From assembly GCF_009936035.1 (NCBI RefSeq), contig NZ_QWEO01000002.1:1-64000 (forward strand): 64,000 nt of DNA, read 5' to 3'. Both the position numbers and the translations under genes were made by a program. The notes below the pieces were generated by a model, which saw only the letters and a program-made list of their open reading frames with translations, made no database searches and was not told where the DNA came from. The stretch is from Neglectibacter sp. X58. Its GTDB lineage: Bacteria > Bacillota > Clostridia > Oscillospirales > Acutalibacteraceae. Shown here in pieces: positions 27,111-36,098 of the stretch (position 1 is the first letter of the stretch; the number at the start of each line of letters is the position of its first letter).

Positions 27111-27143
27111 CGTCCCCGCGTCTCGGATGCAACGTCACGTTGC
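27111..27143 (-). repeat. Dispersed repeat B at the rplI stop
   Basis: On the minus strand GCAACGTGACGTTGC contains the rplI TGA stop at its centre and is followed by ATCCGAGACGCGGGGACG. Confidence 0.65.
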
Positions 27144-27584
27144 CTCGCAGACGGCGACGCTCATGGTGGCGGAAATGCCGTTATAAAACTTCACATCGAA
27201 GTTATACGTACCAAAGGCTTTGATGTCGCCCTCCAGCACAATCTTCTTTTTGTCCACCTCCACATGAAGCTGCCTGCCAATCTCCTGGGCAATCTCCCTG
27301 GCTGTGACGGAACCGAAAATCTTCCCGCCCTGGCCTGCCTTGGCATAGATTTTAACGGTCTTGCCTTTTATGGCATCCGCGTTCTTCTTTGCCTGCTCTG
27401 TCTCCGTCTTGATTTTATACTCCTTGGCAGCTTCCGCGTTCTTCAGCTCGTTCATAGCCTGGGCGTTTGCCTCCTTGGCAAGCTTCCGGGGCAGCAGGAA
27501 ATTCCTGGCATACCCGTCAGACACATTGCAAAGCTCGCCCTTCTTCCCAATGGACTTCACGTCCTGCAATAAAACTACCTTCAT
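27135..27584 (-). CDS. rplI: 50S ribosomal protein L9
   Basis: Binds 23S rRNA at the base of the L1 stalk. A 149-residue protein with normal architecture: N-terminal domain [17 protein letters not shown]...GYARNFLLP, a long connecting helix ([17 protein letters not shown]) and a C-terminal domain with [17 protein letters not shown] precedes ATG 27584 at slightly long spacing. The gdpP gene is upstream and dnaB downstream, as commonly found in Firmicutes. The TGA stop is the centre of a palindromic repeat, so the last residues (CEAT) are read from repeat sequence. Confidence 0.96.
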   Translation of the reverse strand: MKVVLLQDVKSIGKKGELCNVSDGYARNFLLPRKLAKEANAQAMNELKNAEAAKEYKIKTETEQAKKNADAIKGKTVKIYAKAGQGGKIFGSVTAREIAQEIGRQLHVEVDKKKIVLEGDIKAFGTYNFDVKFYNGISATMSVAVCEAT

Positions 27585-27887
27585 CTTCTGTCTCTCCCTC
27601 CTATGTCTCTAAACCGCGTCCCGGCAACCCCGCGCCTTTGCCCCTGCCTCTGGGGGCTTCGCCCCCAGGCCCCGGCTTCCGGCCTGCCCGCCCTGGCTGC
27701 GCCCGGGCGGGCAGGGGCCTCTCCGGGCACAGCCGCGCTTCTTTCATCATACCGCAAAATTCCCCTGCCGTCAATTCCCGCAGGGCAGAAACCACCGCCC
27801 GGCCCCGGAAATGCCCGGAAAACACAGCGTCCCGCGTCTTAGGGTGCAAAAACGCATTGCTCCGCAAAGCGTTTCGTCACGCTTCCG

Positions 27888-29861
27888 TCACGCTTGGCTT
27901 ACTTCTGAAAGCTTCTGATCCAGCGCCCGCAGCAGGGAACGCTTGGCGTCCTGCATACTGATATTTTTAATCTGCGCCCCGGCCATGGTCAAGTGCCCGC
28001 CGCCGCCGAATTCCTCTAAAATAAGCTGCACGTTCACATCCCCCAGGCTCCGGGCGGAAATGCTCACGTCCGACCCCACCTTGTACAGCACAAAGGAAGC
28101 CCGCACCCCTAAGATGGTCAAAAGCTCGTCTGCGGCCTGGGCCGCCGCCACCCGCAAATCTTCATATTCCCAGGTGGAGGTGGCAATGGCGCAGCCCATG
28201 TAAATCTCCGCCCCGGACACAAGCTGGGCCTTCTGCTTGTAGTTGTCCAGGGTGCTGGAAAACAGCTTTTTCACTGCCACTGTGTCCGCCCCCCGCCTGC
28301 GCAGGTAAGCGGAGGCTTCAAAGGTACGCACGCCGGTTTTCAGCACAAAGTTCTTGGTGTCCAGCATAATGCCGGATAAAAGCGCCTCCGCGTCCACCCC
28401 GTCAATGGCGGAACCTTTGATATACTGCACCAGCTCCGTCACCATCTCCGAGGCAGAGCTGGCATAAGGCTCGTGGTAGAAAATCAGCGCGTTTTTAATG
28501 TGGGAAACCATCATCCTGTGATGGTCAATCACCACCACCCGCATGGCCCGCTGCAAAAGCTCGTGGCTCTCCACAAAGTTTACGGAATGGGTGTCCACCA
28601 CAATCAGCAGCGACTTGTCCGTAACCGACTGCAGGGCTTCCAGGGGGCTGATAAACACATCCTCCTCCGGGTAAGCGTCCGCCACCATGTCTGCCACCGG
28701 GGCCGCCAGAGTGCGCGCCCTGTCAATGACAATATGCACCGGCTTCTCCAGGCCTTTTCTGATAACGGCCCACATGCCCACAGCCGCGCCCACGCTGTCC
28801 AAATCAGAATTCTTGTGGCCCATGACAAACACCTTGTCGCTGGCCCGCACATGATCCGTCAGCGTGGCGGCAATCACCCTGGTGCGCACCTTGTCCCGCT
28901 TCTCCACGCCCTTTGACAGCCCGCCGAAGAACTCGTATGTATCGCCCTCCGAACGCACTGCCACCTGGTCGCCGCCCCGGCCCAAAGCCATGTCCAGGGC
29001 CTGCCTTGCCCAGCGCTCGCTTTGGGCAATGTCAGAGGCCCCCCGGCCCACGCCGATGGAAACCGTGGCGCTCATATTGTTCTTGCTGTTTTTCACTTCC
29101 CGCACCTCGTCCAGCACCCGGAAGCGCTTCTTTTTCGCCTCCTCGATGTGGGCGTCGTCGGTTAAAAACAGATACCGCCCGTTGCTCAGGCGCCGGATAA
29201 AGCCGCCCATCTCCCCGGAAACCCACACGCGCAGGGCAGACTCCACCCCGGCGGTAATGCGGGACTCCTCGTCCCCTAGGCTGTCCCGGATAAGCTCATC
29301 CCGGTTGTCAAAGGCGGCAAGGCACACCACCGGCCGTTTCTCCCGGTATTCCTTGTTCACAGCCTTAAAATAGGTGTCGTCCACAAAGTACAGAAGATAC
29401 CCTTCCTCCGCCCTTGCGCCATACACCGTATACTCCCGGCCCCGGTAGGCCACAGCCGCGCCCCGTTCCCCCATCACCTGCCGGAAGGTCTTGGGGTAGA
29501 TATACTTTAAAACATTCTCCCCCTGGTAGGCCCCGCCCCGGCAGAGGGACTGCACAAAGGCGGCGTTTGCCCACACAATGTCCCCCGCCGGGGCCACCAC
29601 AGCCACAGGCAGGGCAAATTCCTGGAAAGCCCGCTCCTCCTCGGCAGACAGCACCCGCTTCACGCTGCGCACCGTTGTGATGATGTTCCGGCGGTACAGA
29701 TAGTCGGAAACAGCCACCGCCAAAACGGAAACCGCCGCCGCAGTGCCCTCAATGATAAACAGCACCCTGCTGTGGGGCAGGCTCAGCACCGCCATAGCCG
29801 CCATAGCCGCCGCCATCAGGTAGAACAGCGGCGATATAACCCAAACTTTTTTCCTCCGCAC
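27888..29861 (-). CDS. gdpP: Cyclic-di-AMP phosphodiesterase GdpP-like
   Basis: Degrades c-di-AMP and so tunes potassium and cell-wall homeostasis. The 657-residue protein has two N-terminal membrane segments, a PAS-like region, a degenerate GGDEF region (AATVSIGVGRG-like ATVSIGVGRG) and a DHH/DHHA1 phosphodiesterase: GHKNSDLDSVG, VVDTHS, VIDHHRM and EEFGGGGHLTMAGAQ. It starts at GTG 29861 with GGAGGAAG just upstream. It is followed by rplI. Its stop region shows AAGCGTGACGGAAGCGTGACG, related to repeat B. Confidence 0.94.
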   Translation of the reverse strand: MRRKKVWVISPLFYLMAAAMAAMAVLSLPHSRVLFIIEGTAAAVSVLAVAVSDYLYRRNIITTVRSVKRVLSAEEERAFQEFALPVAVVAPAGDIVWANAAFVQSLCRGGAYQGENVLKYIYPKTFRQVMGERGAAVAYRGREYTVYGARAEEGYLLYFVDDTYFKAVNKEYREKRPVVCLAAFDNRDELIRDSLGDEESRITAGVESALRVWVSGEMGGFIRRLSNGRYLFLTDDAHIEEAKKKRFRVLDEVREVKNSKNNMSATVSIGVGRGASDIAQSERWARQALDMALGRGGDQVAVRSEGDTYEFFGGLSKGVEKRDKVRTRVIAATLTDHVRASDKVFVMGHKNSDLDSVGAAVGMWAVIRKGLEKPVHIVIDRARTLAAPVADMVADAYPEEDVFISPLEALQSVTDKSLLIVVDTHSVNFVESHELLQRAMRVVVIDHHRMMVSHIKNALIFYHEPYASSASEMVTELVQYIKGSAIDGVDAEALLSGIMLDTKNFVLKTGVRTFEASAYLRRRGADTVAVKKLFSSTLDNYKQKAQLVSGAEIYMGCAIATSTWEYEDLRVAAAQAADELLTILGVRASFVLYKVGSDVSISARSLGDVNVQLILEEFGGGGHLTMAGAQIKNISMQDAKRSLLRALDQKLSEVSQA

Positions 29862-29928
29862 CTTCCTCCACCCTCCTTCAGATGGCCCTCAAGCTTTGGG
29901 GGCTTCCAGGTTCTCGCCGCACAAGACC

Positions 29929-29989
29929 GTGGGACTCCGTCCCACCCCCTGCAAACCTTTTTGAAAAAAGGTTTGATCCAAAAACTAAC
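29929..29989 (+). repeat. Dispersed repeat A, copy 5
   Basis: GTGGGACTCCGTCCCAC hairpin, CCCCTGC, then AAACCTTTTT/AAAAAGGTTT hairpin and GATCCAAAAACTAAC. Confidence 0.65.
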
Positions 29990-30181
29990 CTTCCTGTTTT
30001 CTTAAAAACTGTGTTCTGTAAACGTTGCGCTCCCGAATTGCCCGCCCGGTTTTCCAGAGGAAAACCGGCGGGCACAGCCCTGCACCCATCCAGCCCAACA
30101 CGAAGTTTTTTGAAGTTTCTTAAGCCGCCGGAGGCTAAAGCCAACGGCAGCTTTGCATAAAACGCGCTGGCTCGTGTAAGC

Positions 30182-30201
30182 CGCGAAAACTCTTTTCGCG
30201 G
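30182..30201. repeat. Short perfect hairpin
   Basis: CCGCGAAAA and TTTTCGCGG enclose CTC. It belongs to the repeat-rich spacer and has no gene of its own. Confidence 0.45.
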
Positions 30202-30244
30202 CGAATGGCCTACACCTAGCAGTGAGCAGCGAATGCGCTGCGAA

Positions 30245-30277
30245 CGTCCCCGCGTCACAGATGCAACGTTACGTTGC
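30245..30277 (-). repeat. Dispersed repeat B at the rnj stop
   Basis: On the minus strand the palindrome GCAACGTAACGTTGC overlaps the last base of the rnj stop TAG, and is followed by ATCTGTGACGCGGGGACG. It matches the rplI copy except for a few bases. Confidence 0.65.
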
Positions 30278-32358
30278 TATACTTCCATCAGGATGGGCAG
30301 TATCATGGGGCTGCGCTGGGTCTTGCGGTACACATACCGGGAAAGCTCATCCTTCACGTTCTGCTTCAAAGTGCCCCAGTCCCGCACATGGCGGTCGGCG
30401 CAGTCCTCCAGCACCCGCTCCACCAGCTTGCGGGCCTCCTCCATCATGGCCTCCGATTCCCGCACATACACAAAGCCTCTGGAAACAATGTCCGGCCCCG
30501 CGGCCACATGGCCCGTCTCCGCCTCCAGGGAGCACACCGCCACAATCAGGCCGTCCTCCGCCAGGTGCTTCCGATCCCGCAGCACAATGCTGCCCACATC
30601 GCCCACGCCCAGGCCGTCCACCATCACGTCCCCGGCAGGCACGTCCCCAATCTGCCGCATGTAGTCCTCGTGGATTTCCAAAGCGTTGCCGATGTTGCCG
30701 ATAAAGATATTTTCCTTGGGCATGCCCATGGAAACCGCCAGCCCCGCGTGCTTCTGCAAATGCTTTTGCTCCCCGTGGACAGGGATGAAAAATTTCGGCT
30801 TTGTCAGAGCCTGCATCATCTTCAGTTCTTCCTGGCAGGCGTGGCCTGAAACATGCACCTCATACATTGTCTCATAAATCACCGTGCAGCCCTGCTTTAA
30901 CAGTTCGTCCACCACTGTGCCCACAGTCTTTTCGTTGCCGGGGATGGGCCGGGCCGACAGGATAATAAAGTCATTGGGGTTAATGGAAACCTGCCTGTGG
31001 TCGGAAAAAGCCATGCGGGTTAAAGCCGACATCGGCTCCCCCTGGCTGCCTGTGGTAATCAGTACAATCTGCCCTGCCTCATAGCGGTTTATCATGCTGA
31101 TGTCAATCAGCACCCCGGCAGGCACGTCCAGATATCCCAGCTCGCTGGCAATGCCAATGACGTTTATCATGCTGCGGCCGGAAAGGGCCACCTTCCTGCC
31201 ATATTTCACCGCGCAGTTAATAATCATCTGCACCCGGCTGATGGAGGAGGCAAATGTGGCCACAATAATCCGCTTGCCCTCGGCCCGCATGAACAGGGAA
31301 TCCAGGGAGTTGTTCACCGTCTGCTCTGTCTGGGTATACCCCGGGCGCTCGGCGTTGGTAGAGTCTGCCAGCAGGGCCAGCACCCCTTCCTTTCCCAGCT
31401 CCGCGAACCGGGCCAAATCGATCATAGCCCCCTCGGCAGGGGTAAAGTCAATCTTAAAGTCTCCTGTATGCACCAGCACCCCCGCCGGGCTATGGATAGC
31501 CAGGGCCACCGCGTCGGCAATGGAGTGGTTCACGTGTATCAGCTCCACCCGCATACAGCCCATGGGAATATGAGAGCCTGCCGGGGTCACGTGAAGCTGG
31601 GCAGAGCCAGTCAGCCCATGCTCCTTCAGCTTCCCCTCAATCAGCCCGATGGTCAGCGCTGTGCCGTACACAGGCACGTTCAGCTTTTTCAGCAGGTAAG
31701 GCACCGCGCCAATGTGATCCTCGTGCCCGTGGGTAATCACCACGCCCCGGATTTTGTCCCGGTTCTTCTCCACAAAGGTGAAGTCCGGAATCACCATGTC
31801 AATGCCCAGCATTTCCTCGTCCGGGAAAGAAAGCCCGCAGTCCACAATGAGCATGTCCTCCTGGCACTCGTAGAGGGTGAAGTTCTTGCCAATCTCGTTC
31901 AGCCCGCCCAAAAAGTATGCCCGGATGGCAGGCTTCTGGGAGCGCCTGCCCCGCCCGTTCCGGCTTCCCCGCTTGTTCTGCTGGGGAGGCGGGAAAGCTT
32001 TTGCCGCCCCCTGCTGCTGCGAGAGGGCAATAGGCGCGCTGCCAATGGAGGGCCGCTTTGCCTTGCCCCGGGCCTCGCCCTTGGGCCTGGCTTCGTTCTT
32101 GGGGCGAGTGTCATTTTTCGGCCGGGCCTCTCCCTTCGGCCTGGCTTCCCCTTTGGAGCGGCCCTCTGTTTTCCGCTGATCCGGCTTCTGCTGGGCCTTC
32201 TGCCGCCCCCTGCCGGGCCACCAGTTCTTCTGCCCCTCCTGCTGCTGGGGCCTTCTGGGGCCTGCTATCTTTCCAATGCGGGGCGTTTCCCCCGTCCCGC
32301 CCGAAGCCTTCTCCGCCTTGGGCAGGGGCCTGTTATTCTTTTTTCCGTTTTCTGCCAC
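30277..32358 (-). CDS. rnj: Ribonuclease J with basic N-terminal extension
   Basis: Metallo-beta-lactamase/beta-CASP nuclease with 5'-3' exo- and endonuclease activity in mRNA decay and rRNA maturation. The catalytic core starts near residue 140 (PAIRAYFLGGLNEIGKN) and contains THGHEDHIG, HTGDFKID, ATFASSISRVQ and late SGHACQEELK and PVHGEQKHL. The first 140 residues are low-complexity and strongly basic with repeated GEARPK-type units, a likely disordered RNA-binding or partner-binding tail; most RNase J proteins (about 555 residues) lack it. The start is GTG 32358 with AGGAGG eight bases upstream. A 400-base untranslated leader is predicted. Confidence 0.94.
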   Translation of the reverse strand: MAENGKKNNRPLPKAEKASGGTGETPRIGKIAGPRRPQQQEGQKNWWPGRGRQKAQQKPDQRKTEGRSKGEARPKGEARPKNDTRPKNEARPKGEARGKAKRPSIGSAPIALSQQQGAAKAFPPPQQNKRGSRNGRGRRSQKPAIRAYFLGGLNEIGKNFTLYECQEDMLIVDCGLSFPDEEMLGIDMVIPDFTFVEKNRDKIRGVVITHGHEDHIGAVPYLLKKLNVPVYGTALTIGLIEGKLKEHGLTGSAQLHVTPAGSHIPMGCMRVELIHVNHSIADAVALAIHSPAGVLVHTGDFKIDFTPAEGAMIDLARFAELGKEGVLALLADSTNAERPGYTQTEQTVNNSLDSLFMRAEGKRIIVATFASSISRVQMIINCAVKYGRKVALSGRSMINVIGIASELGYLDVPAGVLIDISMINRYEAGQIVLITTGSQGEPMSALTRMAFSDHRQVSINPNDFIILSARPIPGNEKTVGTVVDELLKQGCTVIYETMYEVHVSGHACQEELKMMQALTKPKFFIPVHGEQKHLQKHAGLAVSMGMPKENIFIGNIGNALEIHEDYMRQIGDVPAGDVMVDGLGVGDVGSIVLRDRKHLAEDGLIVAVCSLEAETGHVAAGPDIVSRGFVYVRESEAMMEEARKLVERVLEDCADRHVRDWGTLKQNVKDELSRYVYRKTQRSPMILPILMEV

Positions 32359-32856
32359 TTCTTTTCCTCCTAATTATCATGCTAAAGCGGTTTCTCATCA
32401 GCAAGCGGCTTTGCCGCCGGTTCCAAAGGGATTTTCCGCCTCTTTGCGAACCGCGCCGGCTGTTACGCCAGCCTGCCCTAGAAATACGCTTACAGTAACA
32501 GGGCTTTTCAGTATCTTTCCGCCCTTTGCGTCTGCGGATGCACGGAAGGATGTCGGCGCAAAAACCTTTCGCGCGCATAAAAAAGGAAGCACAAAACCGG
32601 GGCCTGCCCTCCCTGCCTGCAAGCAGGGACAGAAGCGGGCCGAAAAGCCGCCTTTTCACCTGATCGCCCCGCCCGGGGCCATCCTTCACGTTTTCCGTAT
32701 CTATACACATGCGGCAGCAGCCGCAGTCATGCCGTTTCCATGCAGGGAAATCCTGCCACTATTCTTATTGTACCCTATCCCGGGCCTTCCTGTCAAGCGC
32801 CCTGCCCTCTGCAATACAGCATAGGCGGCTCCCCCGGGTTTTATGCGGGACAAACC
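32359..32856 (-). other. Long rnj leader and spacer
   Basis: No convincing gene on either strand. A promoter at 32767-32796 would give rnj a leader of about 400 bases that contains CCCTGC/GCAGGG and other GC hairpins. RNase J autoregulation through its own leader is possible but not shown. Confidence 0.5.
32767..32796 (-). promoter_or_regulatory. Predicted rnj promoter
   Basis: On the minus strand a perfect TTGACA (32796-32791), 18-bp spacer and TACAAT (32772-32767). Confidence 0.65.
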
Positions 32857-33834
32857 CTAAAACAGCAGATCATAATTCACCGGGGTGTAAAACAGCCGGC
32901 GCGCCTCCTCCGGGTCGGCGGTCTGGCCCAGCACCCACATCAGCTTTGTCACCGTGGATTCCAGCGTCATGTCATAAGGCTCCAGCAGGCGGTAGCGCTC
33001 CTTCACCCTGTGCCCCACCTGATACACAGAAAGGTCGCTGCCCTCTTGGGGCACCTGGGTGGCCAGCACCACCGTCTTGCCCGCTTTCACCAGCATGTCA
33101 AGCTGCTGGAGGTACGCGTCCGGAATGCCCCCCACCCCATAGCTTTCGATAATCAGCCCGTCGCACCAGGCCCCCAGGGCGGAAAAAGCCTCTGGAGAAA
33201 GGCCGGGAATCAGCTTCAGCAGGGCCACCCGGTCATTCAGCTTCTTTGTAAACACAGGCTTCCCCGTCTCCCCGCAGGGCAAAAAGCGCACCACCCGGCT
33301 GTCCCGTATCTCCGCCAAATCGGGAAAATTGATGCTGGAAAAAGCGTTATAGCTTTTTGTCCTGGTTTTCCTGGCCCGCGTCCCGGCAATCACATGGCCC
33401 CCAAAGACAATGCACACCCCGCTGTCCCCGCAGCTTGCAAACCGCAGGCTGTCCAGCAGGTTCTGCCTGGCGTCGGTATCCTCCCGGTCAATGGGCTTCT
33501 GGGCGCCGGTGAGCACAATGGGCTTGCGGGTGCCCTGGATGAGGTAGGACAAAGCCGCGCCGGAGTATGCCAGGGTGTCGGTGCCGTGGCAAATTACAAA
33601 CCCGTCGTAGCGGTGATAGTTTTCTTCCACCACCCCCGCCAGCTCCAGCCAATGGCTGGGAGCGATATTGGTGCTGTCAAGGTTCATGGGCTGAACCGCG
33701 TCCACCTGGCAGAACGTCCTGGCGTCCGGCACCCGGCCCAGCAGCTCCTCTGGCGGCAGGCCCGGTGCCAGCCCCCCTTCTGTTTTTGTGGAGGCGATAG
33801 TGCCCCCTGTGGCAATCAGCAAAAGCTTTTTCAT
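32857..33834 (-). CDS. ansA: L-asparaginase
   Basis: Hydrolyses L-asparagine to aspartate and ammonia. A 325-residue protein with the N-terminal nucleophile threonine in LLLIATGGTIAS, the second active-site segment CHGTDTLAYS and TGAQKP with the conserved lysine. No signal peptide is visible, so a cytosolic type I-like enzyme is likely. ATG 33834 follows GAAAGG; a GTG/ATG further upstream would add six residues and is less likely. It appears monocistronic. Confidence 0.93.
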   Translation of the reverse strand: MKKLLLIATGGTIASTKTEGGLAPGLPPEELLGRVPDARTFCQVDAVQPMNLDSTNIAPSHWLELAGVVEENYHRYDGFVICHGTDTLAYSGAALSYLIQGTRKPIVLTGAQKPIDREDTDARQNLLDSLRFASCGDSGVCIVFGGHVIAGTRARKTRTKSYNAFSSINFPDLAEIRDSRVVRFLPCGETGKPVFTKKLNDRVALLKLIPGLSPEAFSALGAWCDGLIIESYGVGGIPDAYLQQLDMLVKAGKTVVLATQVPQEGSDLSVYQVGHRVKERYRLLEPYDMTLESTVTKLMWVLGQTADPEEARRLFYTPVNYDLLF

Positions 33835-34141
33835 ACTTGCGCCTTTCCCCATATTATTATATAGTATGGTGCGGGGCAGTCATTTCCTAAAAGTTACAAT
33901 AGGTTACAGAGATGACAATTCGTTTACAAAACGCCCCTCTTTTTCCAAAAAATCGACCGATTTTACCATTATTCACAATTTGTTCACAACCTGTTTTGCA
34001 GGATTTTTTGTGCCATCCTGCATTTTGCCTGTCTGCCCAGAAGAAACCTCAAACCCGAATTTTTGTTCCAGACCCTCTTGCGCTTTCCCCTTTCATCTGC
34101 TATACTGAAAACAGAACATCTGTTTGAAAGGAGATCCTGCC
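33835..34141. other. Divergent spacer between asparaginase and HTH gene
   Basis: AT-rich in its left part. A TATAAT lies on the minus strand (33861-33856) for the asparaginase gene without a clear -35, and the plus-strand promoter at 34078-34106 serves the HTH gene. Nothing else is recognisable. Confidence 0.4.
34078..34106 (+). promoter_or_regulatory. Promoter of the small HTH gene
   Basis: TTGCGC (34078-34083), 17-bp spacer, TATACT (34101-34106). Confidence 0.6.
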
Positions 34142-34432
34142 ATGGAAACAAAGCGTATCCCCTGGGAAAAGGCCCAGTTTTTTTTGACAGAGGGCGGCGG
34201 CCTCCCCCAGGACAGCCCGCCCCCGGAAGCCGCCCTCCGGCTGCTGCGGCTGGCTGTCCGGCAGGAGCTGACCCCCCGGCAGCGGCAGTGCGTGGAACTG
34301 TATTTTTTCCAAGGCATGACCATGGAGGAAACGGGCAAAGCCCTGGGCATCGGCAAGGCCACAGTGTGCAGGCATTTGCAAAAGTCCAAAAAGCGCCTGG
34401 GCCGCGCCCTGTCCTATAGCAAACGCACTTGA
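34142..34432 (+). CDS. Small sigma-70 region 4-like HTH protein
   Basis: A 96-residue protein consisting mostly of a sigma region 4-type helix-turn-helix: LTPRQRQCVELYFFQGMTME followed by ETGKALGIGKATVCRHLQKSKKRL. It lacks region 2, so it is not a complete sigma factor; such proteins may be small regulators. ATG 34142 has AAAGGAG eight bases upstream. The final residues YSKRT and the stop TGA are encoded inside repeat C (34415-34437), suggesting the gene end was shaped by repeat insertion. No partner gene is adjacent. Confidence 0.7.
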   Translation: METKRIPWEKAQFFLTEGGGLPQDSPPPEAALRLLRLAVRQELTPRQRQCVELYFFQGMTMEETGKALGIGKATVCRHLQKSKKRLGRALSYSKRT

Positions 34433-34437
34433 AAATC
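34415..34437 (+). repeat. Dispersed repeat C, copy 2
   Basis: TATAGCAAACGCACTTGAAA then ATC. It encodes the last codons and stop of the HTH gene. Confidence 0.6.
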
Positions 34438-34711
34438 CCGAAAAACGGCCCATGCGCCCGCAGGCCAGCCGGGTACATGGGTCGCAATATCATTATGAAA
34501 TCTTCAAAGAAGCATTTATTTGAGAAGAATCAATATAGTACAGTTTCAATAAATCAAAAGTTTTGTCCACTTTTTCAAAATGTGGGCAAACGCAAACGCT
34601 GCGCGTTAGCGTCGCTTCAGGGTTCTTAGGAGTTGCTGTGCCCCGGTGGGGCGCAGCAACCGACCGAGCCGACAGGCGAGAAGAAGTCCCCTTCCCCGCC
34701 GGAGGCCAGCC

Positions 34712-35578
34712 TCAGTTTTCCAGATCCTTCAGCTCCTCAATCTCCTTTTTGTCCACCTTCACCCTGCCGTCCCGCAGCACCTTCACCTGGTCGGCGTGGA
34801 ACACCTTGGGCGCCGCGTCCGGATCCTTGTCCAGCCGCACAGTGAGCTTCCGGGTCAGCAGGTTCGTGTCTATCACAACGCCCTTGCCGTCCGGGGTGGA
34901 CACCAAAGCATTCACCTTGGGGGTGGTGCGCAGCAGATCCTGGTAGGCCTCCTGCTCATATTTCAGGCAGCACATCAGCCGCCCGCAGGTGCCGGAAATC
35001 TTCACCGGGTTCAGGGACAGGCCCTGTTCCTTTGCCATTTTAATGGAAACAGGCTGGAAGCCGCCTAAAAAGGAGCCGCAGCAGAAGGGCCTGCCACAGA
35101 TCCCCATGCCCCCCAGCATTTTGGCCTCGTCCCGCACGCCAATCTGCCGCAGTTCAATGCGGGTGTGGAACATCCCCGCCAAATCCTTCACCAGCTCCCG
35201 GAAATCCACCCGCCCGTCGGCGGTAAAATAGAACAGGATTTTGCTGTTGTCAAAGGTGTATTCCACGTCCACCAGCTTCATCTCCAGCCCCCGGCTGGCA
35301 ATGCGCCTTTCGCATGCCTTAAAGGCAGACTTCTCCTTTTTCCGGTTCTCCATCACCCGCTGGATGTCCTCCCGGGTGGCCTTGCGCACCATCTGGCGCA
35401 AGGGCTGCACAATGGATTCGTCGCTGATTTCCCGGTTCCCCATGGCAACCTCGCCGCACTCCACGCCCCGGGCTGTCTCCACAATGGCCATGTCGCCCTT
35501 TTCCAGGCGCTCCTGGCCTGGGTCAAAATAATATACCTTGCCTGTATTTTTAAAGCGTACCCCGATTACCTCGGCCAT
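34712..35578 (-). CDS. ricT: PSP1/RicT family regulator
   Basis: Homologue of Bacillus YaaT/RicT, a component of the Y-complex with RicA/RicF that supports RNase Y-dependent mRNA maturation, sporulation and competence. The 288-residue protein has cysteine clusters GICGRPFCCGSFL and GTCGRLMCCLKYEQ that in RicT take part in Fe-S binding. The PSP1 C-terminal domain covers residues about 60-150. ATG 35578 (MAEVIGVRFKN) fits the family start. The usual holB neighbour is absent and the gene stands alone. Confidence 0.92.
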   Translation of the reverse strand: MAEVIGVRFKNTGKVYYFDPGQERLEKGDMAIVETARGVECGEVAMGNREISDESIVQPLRQMVRKATREDIQRVMENRKKEKSAFKACERRIASRGLEMKLVDVEYTFDNSKILFYFTADGRVDFRELVKDLAGMFHTRIELRQIGVRDEAKMLGGMGICGRPFCCGSFLGGFQPVSIKMAKEQGLSLNPVKISGTCGRLMCCLKYEQEAYQDLLRTTPKVNALVSTPDGKGVVIDTNLLTRKLTVRLDKDPDAAPKVFHADQVKVLRDGRVKVDKKEIEELKDLEN

Positions 35579-35784
35579 ACACAGCTTCCCCTTTCCAAAG
35601 GGCCAAAGCCCTCCTAATATGCCCCGCCCCAAAGGGAAAGCAGGCCATATCACTTTACCAATATTGTAGCCGCCTGTCCGCCGCCTATCCCTCTCCAGGA
35701 GAGAATAAGCCGCCGCGCCCCCAAAGCCAAAGGGCTTTCTCGAAGAAAGCAGGCCCCAGCCAAAGGAACCGCTTGCTGAAAGCT

Positions 35785-35833
35785 ACAGAAAATAAAGAAA
35801 ACCTGCGGTGCGCCTATCGCCCACCGCAGGTTT
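35785..35833 (-). terminator. tRNA-Leu terminator
   Basis: Twelve-bp stem (AAACCTGCGGTG 35799-35810 with CACCGCAGGTTT 35822-35833) and, on the minus strand, a T-rich tail. It starts at the tRNA 3' CCA. Confidence 0.85.
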
Positions 35834-35919
35834 GGTGCAGGTAACAGGACTTGAACCTGCATGAACTTGCGCTCATATGGACCTGAACCATACGCGTCTG
35901 CCAATTCCGCCATACCTGC
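35833..35919 (-). tRNA. tRNA-Leu (anticodon CAG)
   Basis: An 87-base type II tRNA on the minus strand. The acceptor stem GCAGGTA pairs with TACCTGC before A and encoded CCA; the D arm has GGCGGAATTGGCAGACGC; the anticodon stem TATGG/CCATA surrounds the TTCAGGT loop, anticodon CAG, reading CUG codons; a variable arm and GGTTCAAGTCC T loop follow. CUG is the dominant leucine codon in this genome, which fits. It has its own terminator. Confidence 0.95.
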
Positions 35920-36045
35920 ATACCATATTCATCTGCGCCCTTTCCTGAGCGCTTGTTTATTATAGCACCTGCCGGTATAAAAGTCAACAGCTTTTGCAAA
36001 TTTTTTTCGACTGCTTCCCCCCTTTTCCCCTGGCGCGATTTATGG

Positions 36046-36051
36046 TATACT
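36046..36051 (+). promoter_or_regulatory. Candidate -10 box before mtnN
   Basis: TATACT 48 bases before the mtnN start. The -35 position reads TTTTCC and is weak. Confidence 0.35.
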
Positions 36052-36098
36052 GAGACGAAACGATTTTATGAACTAATTTATAAGGAGGATTATTTCCT

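Larger units (their letters stand above)
26702..27134. other. Repeat-rich spacer between rplI and dnaB
   Basis: No credible gene. It contains repeat A copy 4 (26720-26778), a copy of the stop-linked palindrome family (26977-27013), a partial palindrome near 27058-27068 and the repeat after rplI (27111-27143). Several degenerate copies side by side suggest local expansion. Confidence 0.6.
29862..30276. other. Spacer between rnj and gdpP with repeats
   Basis: No gene is supported. It has repeat A copy 5 (29929-29989), a segment with GCCTCCGGCGGCTTAAG on the minus strand (about 30119-30135), a CGCGAAAA/TTTTCGCG hairpin near 30182-30201 and repeat B (30245-30277). Confidence 0.55.
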
